Below, piece by piece: positions 6,772 through 17,481 of a DNA stretch of 64,000 nt. The stretch lies in the NCBI RefSeq assembly GCF_003568845.1, contig NZ_CP030126.1:2507001-2571000 (forward strand), given 5' to 3'. The translations under genes were made by a program, and so were the position numbers. The stretch's first letter is position 1. Each line of letters starts with the position of its first letter. The notes beneath the pieces are model-generated. The model saw nothing but the letters and a program-made list of their open reading frames with translations. It made no database searches and had not been told where the DNA came from. The stretch is from Indioceanicola profundi. GTDB taxonomy: Bacteria; Pseudomonadota; Alphaproteobacteria; Azospirillales; Azospirillaceae.

Positions 6772-8427
6772 TCATGGCCGCGACGCCGAGCTGTGGGTCG
6801 TGGATGTGACGCGCTGGTGCAGGCGGGTGATGGCGTCGAGGGAGGAGGTCACCGCCCCCTCCTGCCAGGCCGGGATGTAGGAGGCATGTTCGCCCGCCAG
6901 CAGGATGCGGCCATCGATCTGGCATAAATCCTTGTAATGTGCGGCTCGGGTCTCCTCCGTCCAGGCGCCGAAGCAGCCCAGCGTCCAGGGCACGCGATGC
7001 CAGGCGACGGCCACGCCGGTGTCGAACTCGGTCTTGTACTGCGGGTGGATCTGGGCGCCGAACTCCACGGCCCGCTTCACCCTCTCCTCCGGCGCCATGG
7101 CGGCGAACTCGTAGGCGAAGGGACCCCAGGGATAGGCCCCCAGCACCACGGCCTTGCCCTTGGAGCCGTAGCCGGTGTTCGGATAGGCGATCAGGGAAAT
7201 CGGCAGGTCCGTGTAGCTGATACCGCCATAGATCGCCTCGTCCTGCTCCCAGAAGCGGCGGTTGAACTGAAGCCCGACCTTCAGGGCGGCATGGTACGGC
7301 ACGGCGGATATCGCGTCGGCCATGGGCTGGCTGACATCCATGGGAATCTGGCTGAGCACCGAGAGCGGGATGGTGCAGAGGCACCATTGGGCCGAGGCGG
7401 TCTGCATCGCGCCGCCATGGCCGTCATCGAAGCTGACCGTGACGCCGGAGCCGTTCTGCCGGATTTCGCGGACACGCGCATTGTAGCGGATCTTGTCCTT
7501 CAGCCGCTCCGCGAACGCCCTGGGCAGCATGTCCATGCCGCCGACGGGCTGGAACAGGCTGGTCTGGAACTCATAGCCCGCACCGGTGCCGATATGCCGC
7601 CACAGGCCGGACTGCAGCAGTTCGGAGAAGCCGATGGGTTCGGACGGCACCGGCTCCCCGCTGAGCCCGCCGCCGGGGTCCTTGGCGAAGCCGCGGCGCA
7701 TGCTGGACGTTTCGCCGGCCCGGTACTTCATGTCCTTGTCCAGAGCGCCCCACTGGCGCAGCGCCTCCAGAAGCTTCTCCTGATCCTCCTGCCCCACCAG
7801 CTCGTCCATGCCGGGCTTGTGCGCCAGCTTGCCGAGCAGTTCCGAGACATGGCCGTGGAAGTCGGCCTGGACCTCGCGGTAGCGCACCGGCTTCCCGCCG
7901 AAGGCGTTCTTGGAATGGACATAGGCGTTGTAGTTGACCTGGAAGAAAGGCTCCAGCGTCACGCCCAACTCGTGGCAGTAGTGCATCATGGCGTGGTGGT
8001 GGTAGGGCACCCGCCACGGGCCGGGATTGATGTAGTTTCCCGCTTCGAACCCGACATTCTGGGTGAAGCCGCCCAGCTCGGTATAGGTGTCGCCGCCCCG
8101 CAGGGTCCAGGCGCGACCGCCAGCCCGGTCCCGGTATTCCAGAACCTGAACGTCGTAACCGGCCTTGCCCAGCTCATAGGCGGCGACCAGACCCGCAAGG
8201 CCCGCGCCCAGGATCAGCACGGAGGCGCCCTTCGGCGCGCCGTCCAGCCGGGGCACATGCGTGAATTCGGACTTCGCGGCGAAGCCGAGGCTGCTGGCCG
8301 CCTGATACATGACGGTGCTGCCGGCCGACATGCCGATCATGGCCAGCAGACGACGCCGCGTCATCGGCTGACGGTCTGCCGCCTGACGGCCCGGCGCGCC
8401 GGAGCGCATCGAAGAAAATGGTCCCAT
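6772..8427 (-). CDS. Tat-exported flavin amine oxidase / amine dehydrogenase
   Basis: A 551-residue flavoprotein. A twin-arginine signal lies at about residues 22-50 (TRRRLLAMIG, then a hydrophobic stretch ending near LGFA). The FAD site follows: GAGLAG at about 74-79, the ribose-binding Glu in VLEYRDRAGG and the GGRAWT doublet; the C-terminus has the FAD-binding AGEHASYIPAWQEGA segment. This is the monoamine/L-amino-acid oxidase superfamily. Such enzymes turn an amine into an imine; members beside a cytochrome c gene (for example nicotine oxidoreductase) pass electrons to the cytochrome rather than oxygen. The start at 8427 is chosen because GAGG lies five bases upstream; ATG at 8364 would also keep the twin arginines. 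The ATG at 6773-6775 overlaps its stop, showing tight coupling to the cytochrome. Confidence 0.88.
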   Translation of the reverse strand: MGPFSSMRSGAPGRQAADRQPMTRRRLLAMIGMSAGSTVMYQAASSLGFAAKSEFTHVPRLDGAPKGASVLILGAGLAGLVAAYELGKAGYDVQVLEYRDRAGGRAWTLRGGDTYTELGGFTQNVGFEAGNYINPGPWRVPYHHHAMMHYCHELGVTLEPFFQVNYNAYVHSKNAFGGKPVRYREVQADFHGHVSELLGKLAHKPGMDELVGQEDQEKLLEALRQWGALDKDMKYRAGETSSMRRGFAKDPGGGLSGEPVPSEPIGFSELLQSGLWRHIGTGAGYEFQTSLFQPVGGMDMLPRAFAERLKDKIRYNARVREIRQNGSGVTVSFDDGHGGAMQTASAQWCLCTIPLSVLSQIPMDVSQPMADAISAVPYHAALKVGLQFNRRFWEQDEAIYGGISYTDLPISLIAYPNTGYGSKGKAVVLGAYPWGPFAYEFAAMAPEERVKRAVEFGAQIHPQYKTEFDTGVAVAWHRVPWTLGCFGAWTEETRAAHYKDLCQIDGRILLAGEHASYIPAWQEGAVTSSLDAITRLHQRVTSTTHSSASRP

Positions 8428-8546
8428 TCTCGCCTCGAAAGTGGCGGCCGGCGCCCGCATCGCCATCGCGGCAGCGCCGACCGGAGAGCATTCAAAGGGG
8501 GAGCAGGACGGGGACCCTTCCCGGCCTGCTCCGCAGGTCGTCAGGG

Positions 8547-10997
<2,451 letters not shown>

Positions 10998-11202
10998 TAT
11001 TGGCTCCCTGTTCATTCGAGAAGAGTTGTCGCTCTTCCTGGGAGGCCGTTCCGTCCCTGCTCCTTGTTCTTCTCAGGATCGCGGCGCCGTATTTCTTGCG
11101 CTTAGCGCCGCCGGGACCGCCCTTTGGGTTCTGATCCCGACCTGTTCATTTCATCGCGTCCTGCGGGCCGTACCCGCGACCTGATGCAGGACCGATGTAG
11201 GC

Positions 11203-11229
11203 GGCGGACGGTGGCGCGCACCGTCCGCC
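11203..11229 (-). terminator. Hairpin after the secreted RidA gene
   Basis: GGCGGACGGT pairs perfectly with ACCGTCCGCC across a seven-base loop, 22 bases past the ridA-like stop on the minus strand. No T-run follows, so it may only partly end transcription before the TonB receptor gene, or mark a processed 3' end. Confidence 0.45.
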
Positions 11230-11251
11230 CTGCGCGGCTGGGTCGCCGCGG

Positions 11252-11743
11252 TCACTTGGCCTTTGCGGCCACGACCTCGATTTCGACCAGCATGCCCGGC
11301 CCGGCCAGGCTCGCCACCTGCACGGTGGAGCGGGCCGGCTTGTTCGGCTGTTCCGGCGTGCCGAAGAACTTGGTGTAGCCGGCCATCATGCCGCCGAAGT
11401 CCATCATCCCTTCCTTGGCGGGATCGCCCACCAGGAAGACCGTCATCTGGATGACGTCGCCCATGGAAAGGTCATGGGCGGCCAGGGTCTCCTGGATGCG
11501 GGTCAGGACGTTGACGGTCTGCGTCTCGGTGTTCCCGTAGACCTGGGTGCTGCCCTTCGGCGCCTCCTTGTCGATGACGGGAGGCACGGTTCCGCTGAGG
11601 AAGATGAGATCCGATCCGGCTGGAACGATCACGGCGGAAGCAATCGGGAAATTCGGAACGTCCGTCCGCTTGATCCCCTCTGCCTGGGCGCTCCCGGCCA
11701 GCATGGCCAATCCAAACCCGATAATGGCACCGATCCGCTTCAC
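11252..11743 (-). CDS. Secreted RidA/YjgF-family imine deaminase
   Basis: A 163-residue protein with a Sec signal (KRIGAIIGFGLAMLAGSAQA) on a full RidA/YER057c/UK114 domain. The RidA C-terminal signature is kept: ARSTVQVASL with the substrate-binding arginine, and VEIEVVA with the conserved glutamate. RidA trimers hydrolyse reactive imines and enamines such as 2-aminoacrylate; most are cytosolic, so an exported form is notable. The start is GTG with GGGGA seven bases upstream. It is the first gene of a minus-strand series with a TonB receptor, a Tat-exported amine oxidase and a cytochrome c. The imine product of that oxidase is the natural candidate substrate. Confidence 0.9.
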   Translation of the reverse strand: MKRIGAIIGFGLAMLAGSAQAEGIKRTDVPNFPIASAVIVPAGSDLIFLSGTVPPVIDKEAPKGSTQVYGNTETQTVNVLTRIQETLAAHDLSMGDVIQMTVFLVGDPAKEGMMDFGGMMAGYTKFFGTPEQPNKPARSTVQVASLAGPGMLVEIEVVAAKAK

Positions 11744-12234
11744 TCTACGTTCCCCTTTTTATTGTGGCGTGGTTCCCGGCATGCGCCGGGCCGTGAATGG
11801 TGATCCGTGTTTTCCTTGGAAGGATTGCCTGCCTGTTCCGACCTCTGCTCCGATCGTCCGTTCTAGAGTACGTCGCTGGACCTTCTGCCATCCGGCAGGC
11901 GGGATCACCATGGCCCGAATACATGTTCAGCAAAGCGCGTGCCAACCGGCCGTGTTCGCAAAAGCGAGATAATCCTTAGCTATCGCAGCACCATGCCCGA
12001 CGAAAAATCGGGCATGCAGCCGCCGAATGAAGCAGTTGCCTAGTCAAAGGGCATGCATCTGCATACGCCGGTCCCCTGCATGCGGCAGAGGCAGTCCGGA
12101 TGCATAGGCCGTTTGCAAGGGCAGTAATCTTCCGCGGCCTGCCTTACAAATCAGGGTCTCGGTCGAGCGGCCTATCCCGCCTTGCGCCAGCCCCGCTGGC
12201 CCGGACCGGCACCTTCCGACACGATGACCAGCCG
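11744..12234. other. Intergenic region between the divergent RidA-like and HWE kinase genes
   Basis: This stretch of 491 bases holds no gene I can support. It should carry the promoters of both divergent genes. Visible structures are a hairpin CCCGGC-ATGC-GCCGGG at 11775-11790 in the ridA-like leader and a dyad at 11992-12016 (CATGCCCGA, loop CGAAAAA, complement). Around 12050-12110 several GCATGC/TGCAT words cluster. No clear -35/-10 pair was found. Confidence 0.5.
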
Positions 12235-14259
12235 ATGACAAGAAGTTCAGACGCCCTCCCCGCCCCCGATTTCCTGGCGCATGATGGCGAGGCGGCGGCG
12301 CTCCTGCGGGCGCATGACTGGCGGTCATCGCCGCTCGGCCCGCCCGACGCCTGGCCGGAACCGCTGAAAACGCTGGTCGGCGTCATGCTCGGGTCAAACC
12401 AGCCAATGTTCGTGGCCTGGGGGCCGGAGCGCATCATGATCTATAATGATGTGTATGCGCCCCTATGCGGCGCGCGGCACCCCGAGGCCCTGGGCCGCCC
12501 CTTCGCCGAGGTCTGGCACGACGTCCAGGAGGAGATGGCGCCCATCATGGACCGGGCCTTCACGGGCACGCCCGTGAACATGACCGACATCCATCTGGTG
12601 ACCACCCGGCACGGCCGGCCGGAGGAGGCGCACTTCGCCTTCTCATATACTCCGGTGCGCACCGGGCGCGGGGTGGACGGGGTGTTCTGCATCTGCACGG
12701 AGACGACGGAGCAGGTTCTTGCCGACCGGCAGCGGGCCTTCGTGCTGGCGCTGGAGGATTATCTGCGGAACGAAATCTCCGCGGAAAACATGAAGATCAT
12801 GACGGCGGAGCTGCTGGGCCGGCAAGTGGGTGCTGCCCGCGCCGGCTATGGCGAGATCGACGAAGCCGGAACGACGGTCATCGTCAACCGCGACTGGACC
12901 TCCGGAATGGGAAGCCTTGCCGGCAAGGTCCGGCTCCTCGACGCCTTCGGGCCGCAGGTGATCGCGGAACTGCGCGCCGGGCGCACCCTGGTGGTTGAGG
13001 ATTGCCGCACCGATCCCCGCGCCGGCAGCGCCCATGCGGCGGCATGGGACAGCATCGGAACCCGCGCGCTGATCGTCGTGCCCCTGGTCAGGGACGGACG
13101 CCTGCGGGCGATCCTGTATCTGCATGAGGCCGTCCCCCGCCGCTGGACGGACCTCGACGCCGCGCTGGCCGAGGCGGCGGCCGAGCGAACCTGGTCGGCG
13201 GTGGAGCGGGCAAGGGCAGAGGCGGCGTTGCGCGAAAGCGAGGCGCGCTTCCGCAATCTCGCGGACCATACGCCGGTGATGATCTGGGTAACCGACGCGA
13301 ACGCCCGGTGCATCTATGTCAACAGGCCCTGGTACGATTTCACCGGCATGGACGAGGCGGGCTCACTGGGGTTCGGCTGGATTAACGCGATCCACCCAGA
13401 CGAGCGCGCCGAGGCTGAGCGGATGGTGATGGAAGCCAAGACCGCACAGGCGCCCTTCCGGATCGAATACAGGCTCCGTCGCGCCGATGGCGCCTATCGC
13501 TGGGTGATCAATGCCGCCTCCCCCCGTTTCGGACCGGATGGCGCTTTCCTCGGCTATGTCGGCTCGGTGATCGACATCGATGAACGCCGGGAGGCTGAGG
13601 CGCGGCAGACCCTGCTGGCCCGCGAGGTGGACCACCGGGCGAAGAATGCGCTGGCCGTGGTGCAGGCCGTGGTCCGCCTGACCCGTGCCGAGAATCCGGC
13701 GGATTTCCTGGAAGCGGTGGAGAAGCGCGTGGCGGCGCTCGCCCGCGCCCACAGCCTGCTGGCGGAGGGGCAGTGGAGCGGTGCGCGGCTGGAGGTGCTG
13801 GCCGCGGCGGAGCTGGCGCCCTATGCGGGCAAGGACCGGTCGCGGGTGCGCCTGTCCGGGCCGCCTGCGGTGCTTGCGGCCGACGCCGTGCAGCCGACCG
13901 CCATGGTGCTGCACGAGCTGAGCACCAATGCCGCCAAGTACGGGGCGCTGTCCGCTCCCGGCGGCGGCATCGACCTGTCCTGGAGGATCGAGCCGGACGG
14001 CAGCCTGCGGCTGGACTGGCATGAGGTGGGCGGTCCCGCCGTTCCCGGCACGCCGGTGCGGCGCGGCTTCGGCTCGCAGATGGTCAGGGCGGCGGCCACC
14101 CAGCTCGGCGGCGCCGCCGCGTTCGAGTGGGATGTGAATGGCCTGCGCTGCAGCCTTACCATCTCCTCCGCCCATCTGGCCGCCACGGATACCGTGAACG
14201 GCCCCCGGACGGAGGATGGCCGGAACGTCGGCCATGCGACCGCAACGACCGCGTCGTAA
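12235..14259 (+). CDS. HWE-family sensor histidine kinase (PAS-GAF-PAS-HWE)
   Basis: A 674-residue soluble kinase without membrane segments. Order: a PAS-like sensor (about 20-150, with AHDWRSSPLGPP and FVAWGPERIMIYND), a GAF domain (about 160-320), a PAS/PAC domain (about 335-455), then the HWE dimerisation domain with EVDHRAKNALAVVQ and the HATPase part with ELSTNAAKYGALS. HWE kinases are common in alphaproteobacteria and often work in light or general stress signalling. The ATG at 12235 starts a sensible PAS domain but has no strong ribosome-binding site. Its first 150 residues closely match the N-terminus of the hybrid kinase at 45658-48552, suggesting both sense a similar signal. No response regulator is adjacent. 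Confidence 0.92.
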   Translation: MTRSSDALPAPDFLAHDGEAAALLRAHDWRSSPLGPPDAWPEPLKTLVGVMLGSNQPMFVAWGPERIMIYNDVYAPLCGARHPEALGRPFAEVWHDVQEEMAPIMDRAFTGTPVNMTDIHLVTTRHGRPEEAHFAFSYTPVRTGRGVDGVFCICTETTEQVLADRQRAFVLALEDYLRNEISAENMKIMTAELLGRQVGAARAGYGEIDEAGTTVIVNRDWTSGMGSLAGKVRLLDAFGPQVIAELRAGRTLVVEDCRTDPRAGSAHAAAWDSIGTRALIVVPLVRDGRLRAILYLHEAVPRRWTDLDAALAEAAAERTWSAVERARAEAALRESEARFRNLADHTPVMIWVTDANARCIYVNRPWYDFTGMDEAGSLGFGWINAIHPDERAEAERMVMEAKTAQAPFRIEYRLRRADGAYRWVINAASPRFGPDGAFLGYVGSVIDIDERREAEARQTLLAREVDHRAKNALAVVQAVVRLTRAENPADFLEAVEKRVAALARAHSLLAEGQWSGARLEVLAAAELAPYAGKDRSRVRLSGPPAVLAADAVQPTAMVLHELSTNAAKYGALSAPGGGIDLSWRIEPDGSLRLDWHEVGGPAVPGTPVRRGFGSQMVRAAATQLGGAAAFEWDVNGLRCSLTISSAHLAATDTVNGPRTEDGRNVGHATATTAS

Positions 14260-14408
14260 CTGCGACGGGACGTAAACCGCTCCTGGAAGGTTCCGCTCTT
14301 TCGCACAGCCCCCGGTCTCGCCCGCCCTTTCCAGAACGGTCGGCAGGGCTTACAGCTTTGGCGGCGATTTCAGGGCCGGGGCCGGCCGGCGGGGAATAGG
14401 GGCGGCGC

Positions 14409-15290
14409 ATGGTTTCCAGCGGGTTCTTCATCGGCGTCGATGGCGGCGGCACCGGCTGCCGCGCCCGCCTTTACGACGCGGACGGCGCGCCCCTGGCCCA
14501 GGGTGCGGGCGGACCGGCGAACATCCGTCTCGGCCTGCCTGCCGCCTGGACCGCCATAATGGAAGCGGTGGACATGGCGCTCGGCCGGGCGGGGCTGGAC
14601 CGCTCGGCCCTGCCCAGCATCCGTGCCGGTCTTGGACTGGCCGGGATCGTCACGGAAGTCGACCGCGACCGGGTCGTCGCCTCGGCCCCGGCCTTTGCCG
14701 AGACCCAGGCCGCCAGCGATGCGCACACCGCCTGTCTGGGCGCCTTCTCCGGCCGGGACGGCGGGATCGTCATCGCCGGAACCGGCAGCGCCGGCCATGC
14801 CGTGATCGGCGGGCGGGGCATCGGCATCGGTGGTTGGGGATTCGAGGTGTCGGACGACGGGTCCGGAGCCTGGATCGGGCGGGAAAGCGTCCGTGCGGCG
14901 CTGCACGCCCATGACGGGCTGATCCCCGCCAGCGCTTTCACCCGGCAGGTGCTGGACCAGTTGGGCGGCGGTCCCGACATTGTGGTCGGTTGGGCCGGCC
15001 GGGCCACGCCCGGCGACTACGCCCGCTTCGCACCGGCCGCGCTGGCCGCGGCGGCGGAGGGCGACCCGGTTGCCGCCCGTATCGTCGCGTCAGCCGGCGA
15101 GGCCCTTTCCGCCCTCTGCCGCCGGCTGTTGGAGCTGGGAGCGCCCAAGGTCTGCCTGATGGGCGGGCTGGCCGTGCCGCTCCGCCCCTGGCTGCCGGCC
15201 GGGCTGCTTCCCAGCCTGACGGAACCGGAAGGCGATGCCATGGACGGGGCCATGCTGCTGGCCCGCGTCGCCGCCGGAGCCGCCCCATGA
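14409..15290 (+). CDS. BadF/BadG-type ATPase, probable N-acetylglucosamine kinase
   Basis: A 293-residue member of the ASKHA fold. It has the phosphate-binding loop GVDGGGTGCRARLYD at the start, GLGLAGIV, the second phosphate motif IVIAGTGSAGHAV and the adenosine motif VCLMGGLAVPL. The BadF/BadG/BcrA family includes bacterial and animal GlcNAc kinases. Its stop overlaps the first possible ATG of nagA, so it most likely phosphorylates N-acetylglucosamine (or GlcNAc/MurNAc-type sugars) to give the 6-phosphate that NagA then deacetylates. It acts in the cytosol. No sugar transporter, regulator or glucosamine-6-phosphate deaminase lies beside it. Confidence 0.87.
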   Translation: MVSSGFFIGVDGGGTGCRARLYDADGAPLAQGAGGPANIRLGLPAAWTAIMEAVDMALGRAGLDRSALPSIRAGLGLAGIVTEVDRDRVVASAPAFAETQAASDAHTACLGAFSGRDGGIVIAGTGSAGHAVIGGRGIGIGGWGFEVSDDGSGAWIGRESVRAALHAHDGLIPASAFTRQVLDQLGGGPDIVVGWAGRATPGDYARFAPAALAAAAEGDPVAARIVASAGEALSALCRRLLELGAPKVCLMGGLAVPLRPWLPAGLLPSLTEPEGDAMDGAMLLARVAAGAAP

Positions 15291-15316
15291 TCCCGCAGGA
15301 CAGAGGAGTCGACGCC

Positions 15317-16468
15317 ATGCGGCACGCGCTGGCGGGAGCCCGCATCTTCACGGGCGAGGAGTTTCTGGACGGCCACGCCGTGCTGCTGGAGGGCGGGCGC
15401 ATCCTGGACCTGCCGCCCGAAGGCAGCCTTCCCCCCGGCTTGCCGGTGGAGCGGCTTCCGGCCGGCAGCCTGCTTGCGCCCGGCTTCATCGACACGCAGG
15501 TGAATGGCGGCGGCGGGGTGCTGTTCAACGACAGCCCCACGGCGGAGGCCTGCCTGGCCATCGCGGCCGCACACCGCCGTTTCGGCACCACGTCGCTGCT
15601 GCCGACCTTCATCACCGACGCGCCGGACCGCATGGCGCAGGCGGCAGCGGCAGCGGCCGAAGCCGCAGCAATCCCCGGCAGCGGCGTGATCGGCGTGCAT
15701 CTTGAGGGGCCGTTCCTGGCGCCGGCCCGCAAGGGCGTGCATGAGGAAGGCTTCATCCGCACGCCCGGCGAGGCGGATATCGAGGCGCTTTGCGCACTGC
15801 CCGCCCGTTTCGCGCCGGGCCGGGTACTGGTGTCGCTGGCGCCGGAGATGGTGACGGACGCGCAGATCGCGCGGTTGGCAGCGGCCGGGGTGGTGGTGGC
15901 GGGGGCGCATTCGGCGGCCGGCTTCGATCGCACCCTTGCCGCCGTTAGAGCCGGGCTGAGGGGGTTCACCCACCTGTTCAACGCCATGCCGCCGCTGATG
16001 AGCCGGGAGCCGGGCATCGCCGGGGTGGCGCTGTCCACCCCGGATACTTTCTGTGGCCTGATCGTGGACGGGGTGCATGTGCATCCGGCCATCCTGCGGC
16101 TGGCACTGGCGGCGAAGCCGGCGGGAACCCTGTTCCTGGTGACCGACGCCATGCCGCCGACGGGCACGGACGTGACCAGCTTCCCCCTGTACGGCCGCAC
16201 CATCCACCGCCGCAACGGCAGGCTGGAGACACAGGACGGGGTGTTGGCCGGGGCGGATATCGACATGGCCACGGCGGTGCGCAACTGCGTCACGCTTCTG
16301 GGGCTGGATTTGGGGGAGGCTCTGCGCATGGCCAGCCTGTACCCGGCGCGTTTCCTGACGCTGGACGACCGTCTGGGCCGGATCGCGCCCGGCCATGTCG
16401 CCGATCTGGTGCTGTTGGACGGCGAAGTCCGGGTCCTGGACACCTGGGTCGCGGGACGGCGGGGCTGA
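15317..16468 (+). CDS. nagA: N-acetylglucosamine-6-phosphate deacetylase
   Basis: A 383-residue amidohydrolase, almost the length of E. coli NagA. Conserved metal and catalytic positions are present in order: HLEGPFLAPARKGVH with the metal-ligand Glu, GAHSAAG and FTHLFNAMPPL with metal histidines, and VTDAMPPTGT with the catalytic Asp. It turns GlcNAc-6-phosphate into glucosamine-6-phosphate and acetate. The ATG at 15317 has AGAGGAG eight bases upstream and gives the usual length; an in-frame ATG at 15287 overlaps the kinase stop and would add ten residues. It forms an operon with the upstream kinase. A minus-strand terminator lies directly past its end. Confidence 0.95.
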   Translation: MRHALAGARIFTGEEFLDGHAVLLEGGRILDLPPEGSLPPGLPVERLPAGSLLAPGFIDTQVNGGGGVLFNDSPTAEACLAIAAAHRRFGTTSLLPTFITDAPDRMAQAAAAAAEAAAIPGSGVIGVHLEGPFLAPARKGVHEEGFIRTPGEADIEALCALPARFAPGRVLVSLAPEMVTDAQIARLAAAGVVVAGAHSAAGFDRTLAAVRAGLRGFTHLFNAMPPLMSREPGIAGVALSTPDTFCGLIVDGVHVHPAILRLALAAKPAGTLFLVTDAMPPTGTDVTSFPLYGRTIHRRNGRLETQDGVLAGADIDMATAVRNCVTLLGLDLGEALRMASLYPARFLTLDDRLGRIAPGHVADLVLLDGEVRVLDTWVAGRRG

Positions 16469-16470
16469 AA

Positions 16471-16503
16471 GAAAAAGGGCGGATACGCCCAGCGCATCCG
16501 CCC
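16471..16503 (-). terminator. Rho-independent terminator of the outer-membrane protein gene
   Basis: Read on the minus strand, an 8-bp stem (GGGCGGAT with ATCCGCCC) plus an inner CGC/GCG pair is followed by TTTTTC. It lies 46 bases past the outer-membrane protein stop and abuts the nagA stop, so it may also limit read-through from nagA on the plus strand, though without a T-tract there. Confidence 0.85.
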
Positions 16504-16549
16504 GTCCAGTCCGACGCCGGCCATGGCCGGCGAAGCATCCAGTTGGCGC

Positions 16550-17224
16550 TTAGAACTTGTAGCCGACCGAAACCATGATCTCATGCACGTTGAGATCGGA
16601 GTCGATGCCGCCCTGGGTGGAACTCAGCCCGACCTCGCCCAGATCGGCATAGCGGTAGCCGATATCGGCGAACATGTTGGTGGAGAAGTCGAAGGCGACG
16701 CCGGCCATGAGCTGCCAGGCGAACTGGTCGTCCTCATCGCCGAAGAAGTCGCGGAACTCCCCTTCCAGATTGTCATTGTCGATGTCCACGAAGACCGTGG
16801 CGTCATCGACCTTGGTCGTGGACAGGCCAGCGCCGACGCCGACATACGGACGAACGCCTGCCACCGGACCGAGATTCATGGTCGCGAAGTCGTAATAGGC
16901 GTTGAACATGTAAGCCTGGTTCTCGACCTGGCTGTCCAGATCGGCTGCACCCGGCACCACGCCGCGGCCGCCTTCCACGATGTAACGGTCGCGCCAGTCG
17001 GCCATCACGTCGACGCGGATGTTCGGCGTGAAGCGGTACCCGACGCCAAGGCTCCAGAGCGGGGAGTAGTCGATCTCGTCCTCGCCGGAGATGGAGTAGC
17101 CGAGACCGCCCCGGATGTAGATCCCCGGATCGGTGGCGCCGCTCTGCTGCGCCATGGCCGGCACAGCCGACATCAGCAGAACCGGGGCGACGAGGGCGGG
17201 AAGTGTACGGGACATACGGCCCAT
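16550..17224 (-). CDS. Small outer-membrane beta-barrel protein (opacity/Omp25-like)
   Basis: A 224-residue protein with a Sec signal (RTLPALVAPVLLMSAVPAMAQ) and alternating hydrophobic strands typical of an eight-stranded barrel: GIYIRGGLGYSI, WSLGVGYRF, IRVDVMADWR, PYVGVGAGLS, WQLMAGVAFDF, MFADIGYRYAD and the C-terminal IMVSVGYKF ending in phenylalanine. An acidic loop (DDNDN-like, about residues 140-160) lies between strands. The ATG at 17224 is preferred because the complement has GGAG six bases upstream; ATGs at 17236 and 17215 are alternatives. Such barrels are structural or small-solute proteins; the precise role is unknown. It is divergent from the MscS-family gene. Confidence 0.87.
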   Translation of the reverse strand: MGRMSRTLPALVAPVLLMSAVPAMAQQSGATDPGIYIRGGLGYSISGEDEIDYSPLWSLGVGYRFTPNIRVDVMADWRDRYIVEGGRGVVPGAADLDSQVENQAYMFNAYYDFATMNLGPVAGVRPYVGVGAGLSTTKVDDATVFVDIDNDNLEGEFRDFFGDEDDQFAWQLMAGVAFDFSTNMFADIGYRYADLGEVGLSSTQGGIDSDLNVHEIMVSVGYKF

Positions 17225-17481
17225 GGAAGTCTCCATTGTTACGGGTGGCACTCCAACGCCCAAACCTTCGGATCGCTCCAACGAAAATCCAGCAAAACAA
17301 AGGATCGTTGCACATCCGCAACAATATACCTTCGATAGGAAAAGGGGTGGGCGTACCCGCAGCCGGGCGGTCGGACGGGCCCCGCCGCCCATGCCATGTC
17401 AGCGGATCGGCTGTTGGGGAGCGTGACGCCAAGCTGTTCCGGCCACGGGCCGGCGCCTTTCCCCGATCACAGCGGACCCGC

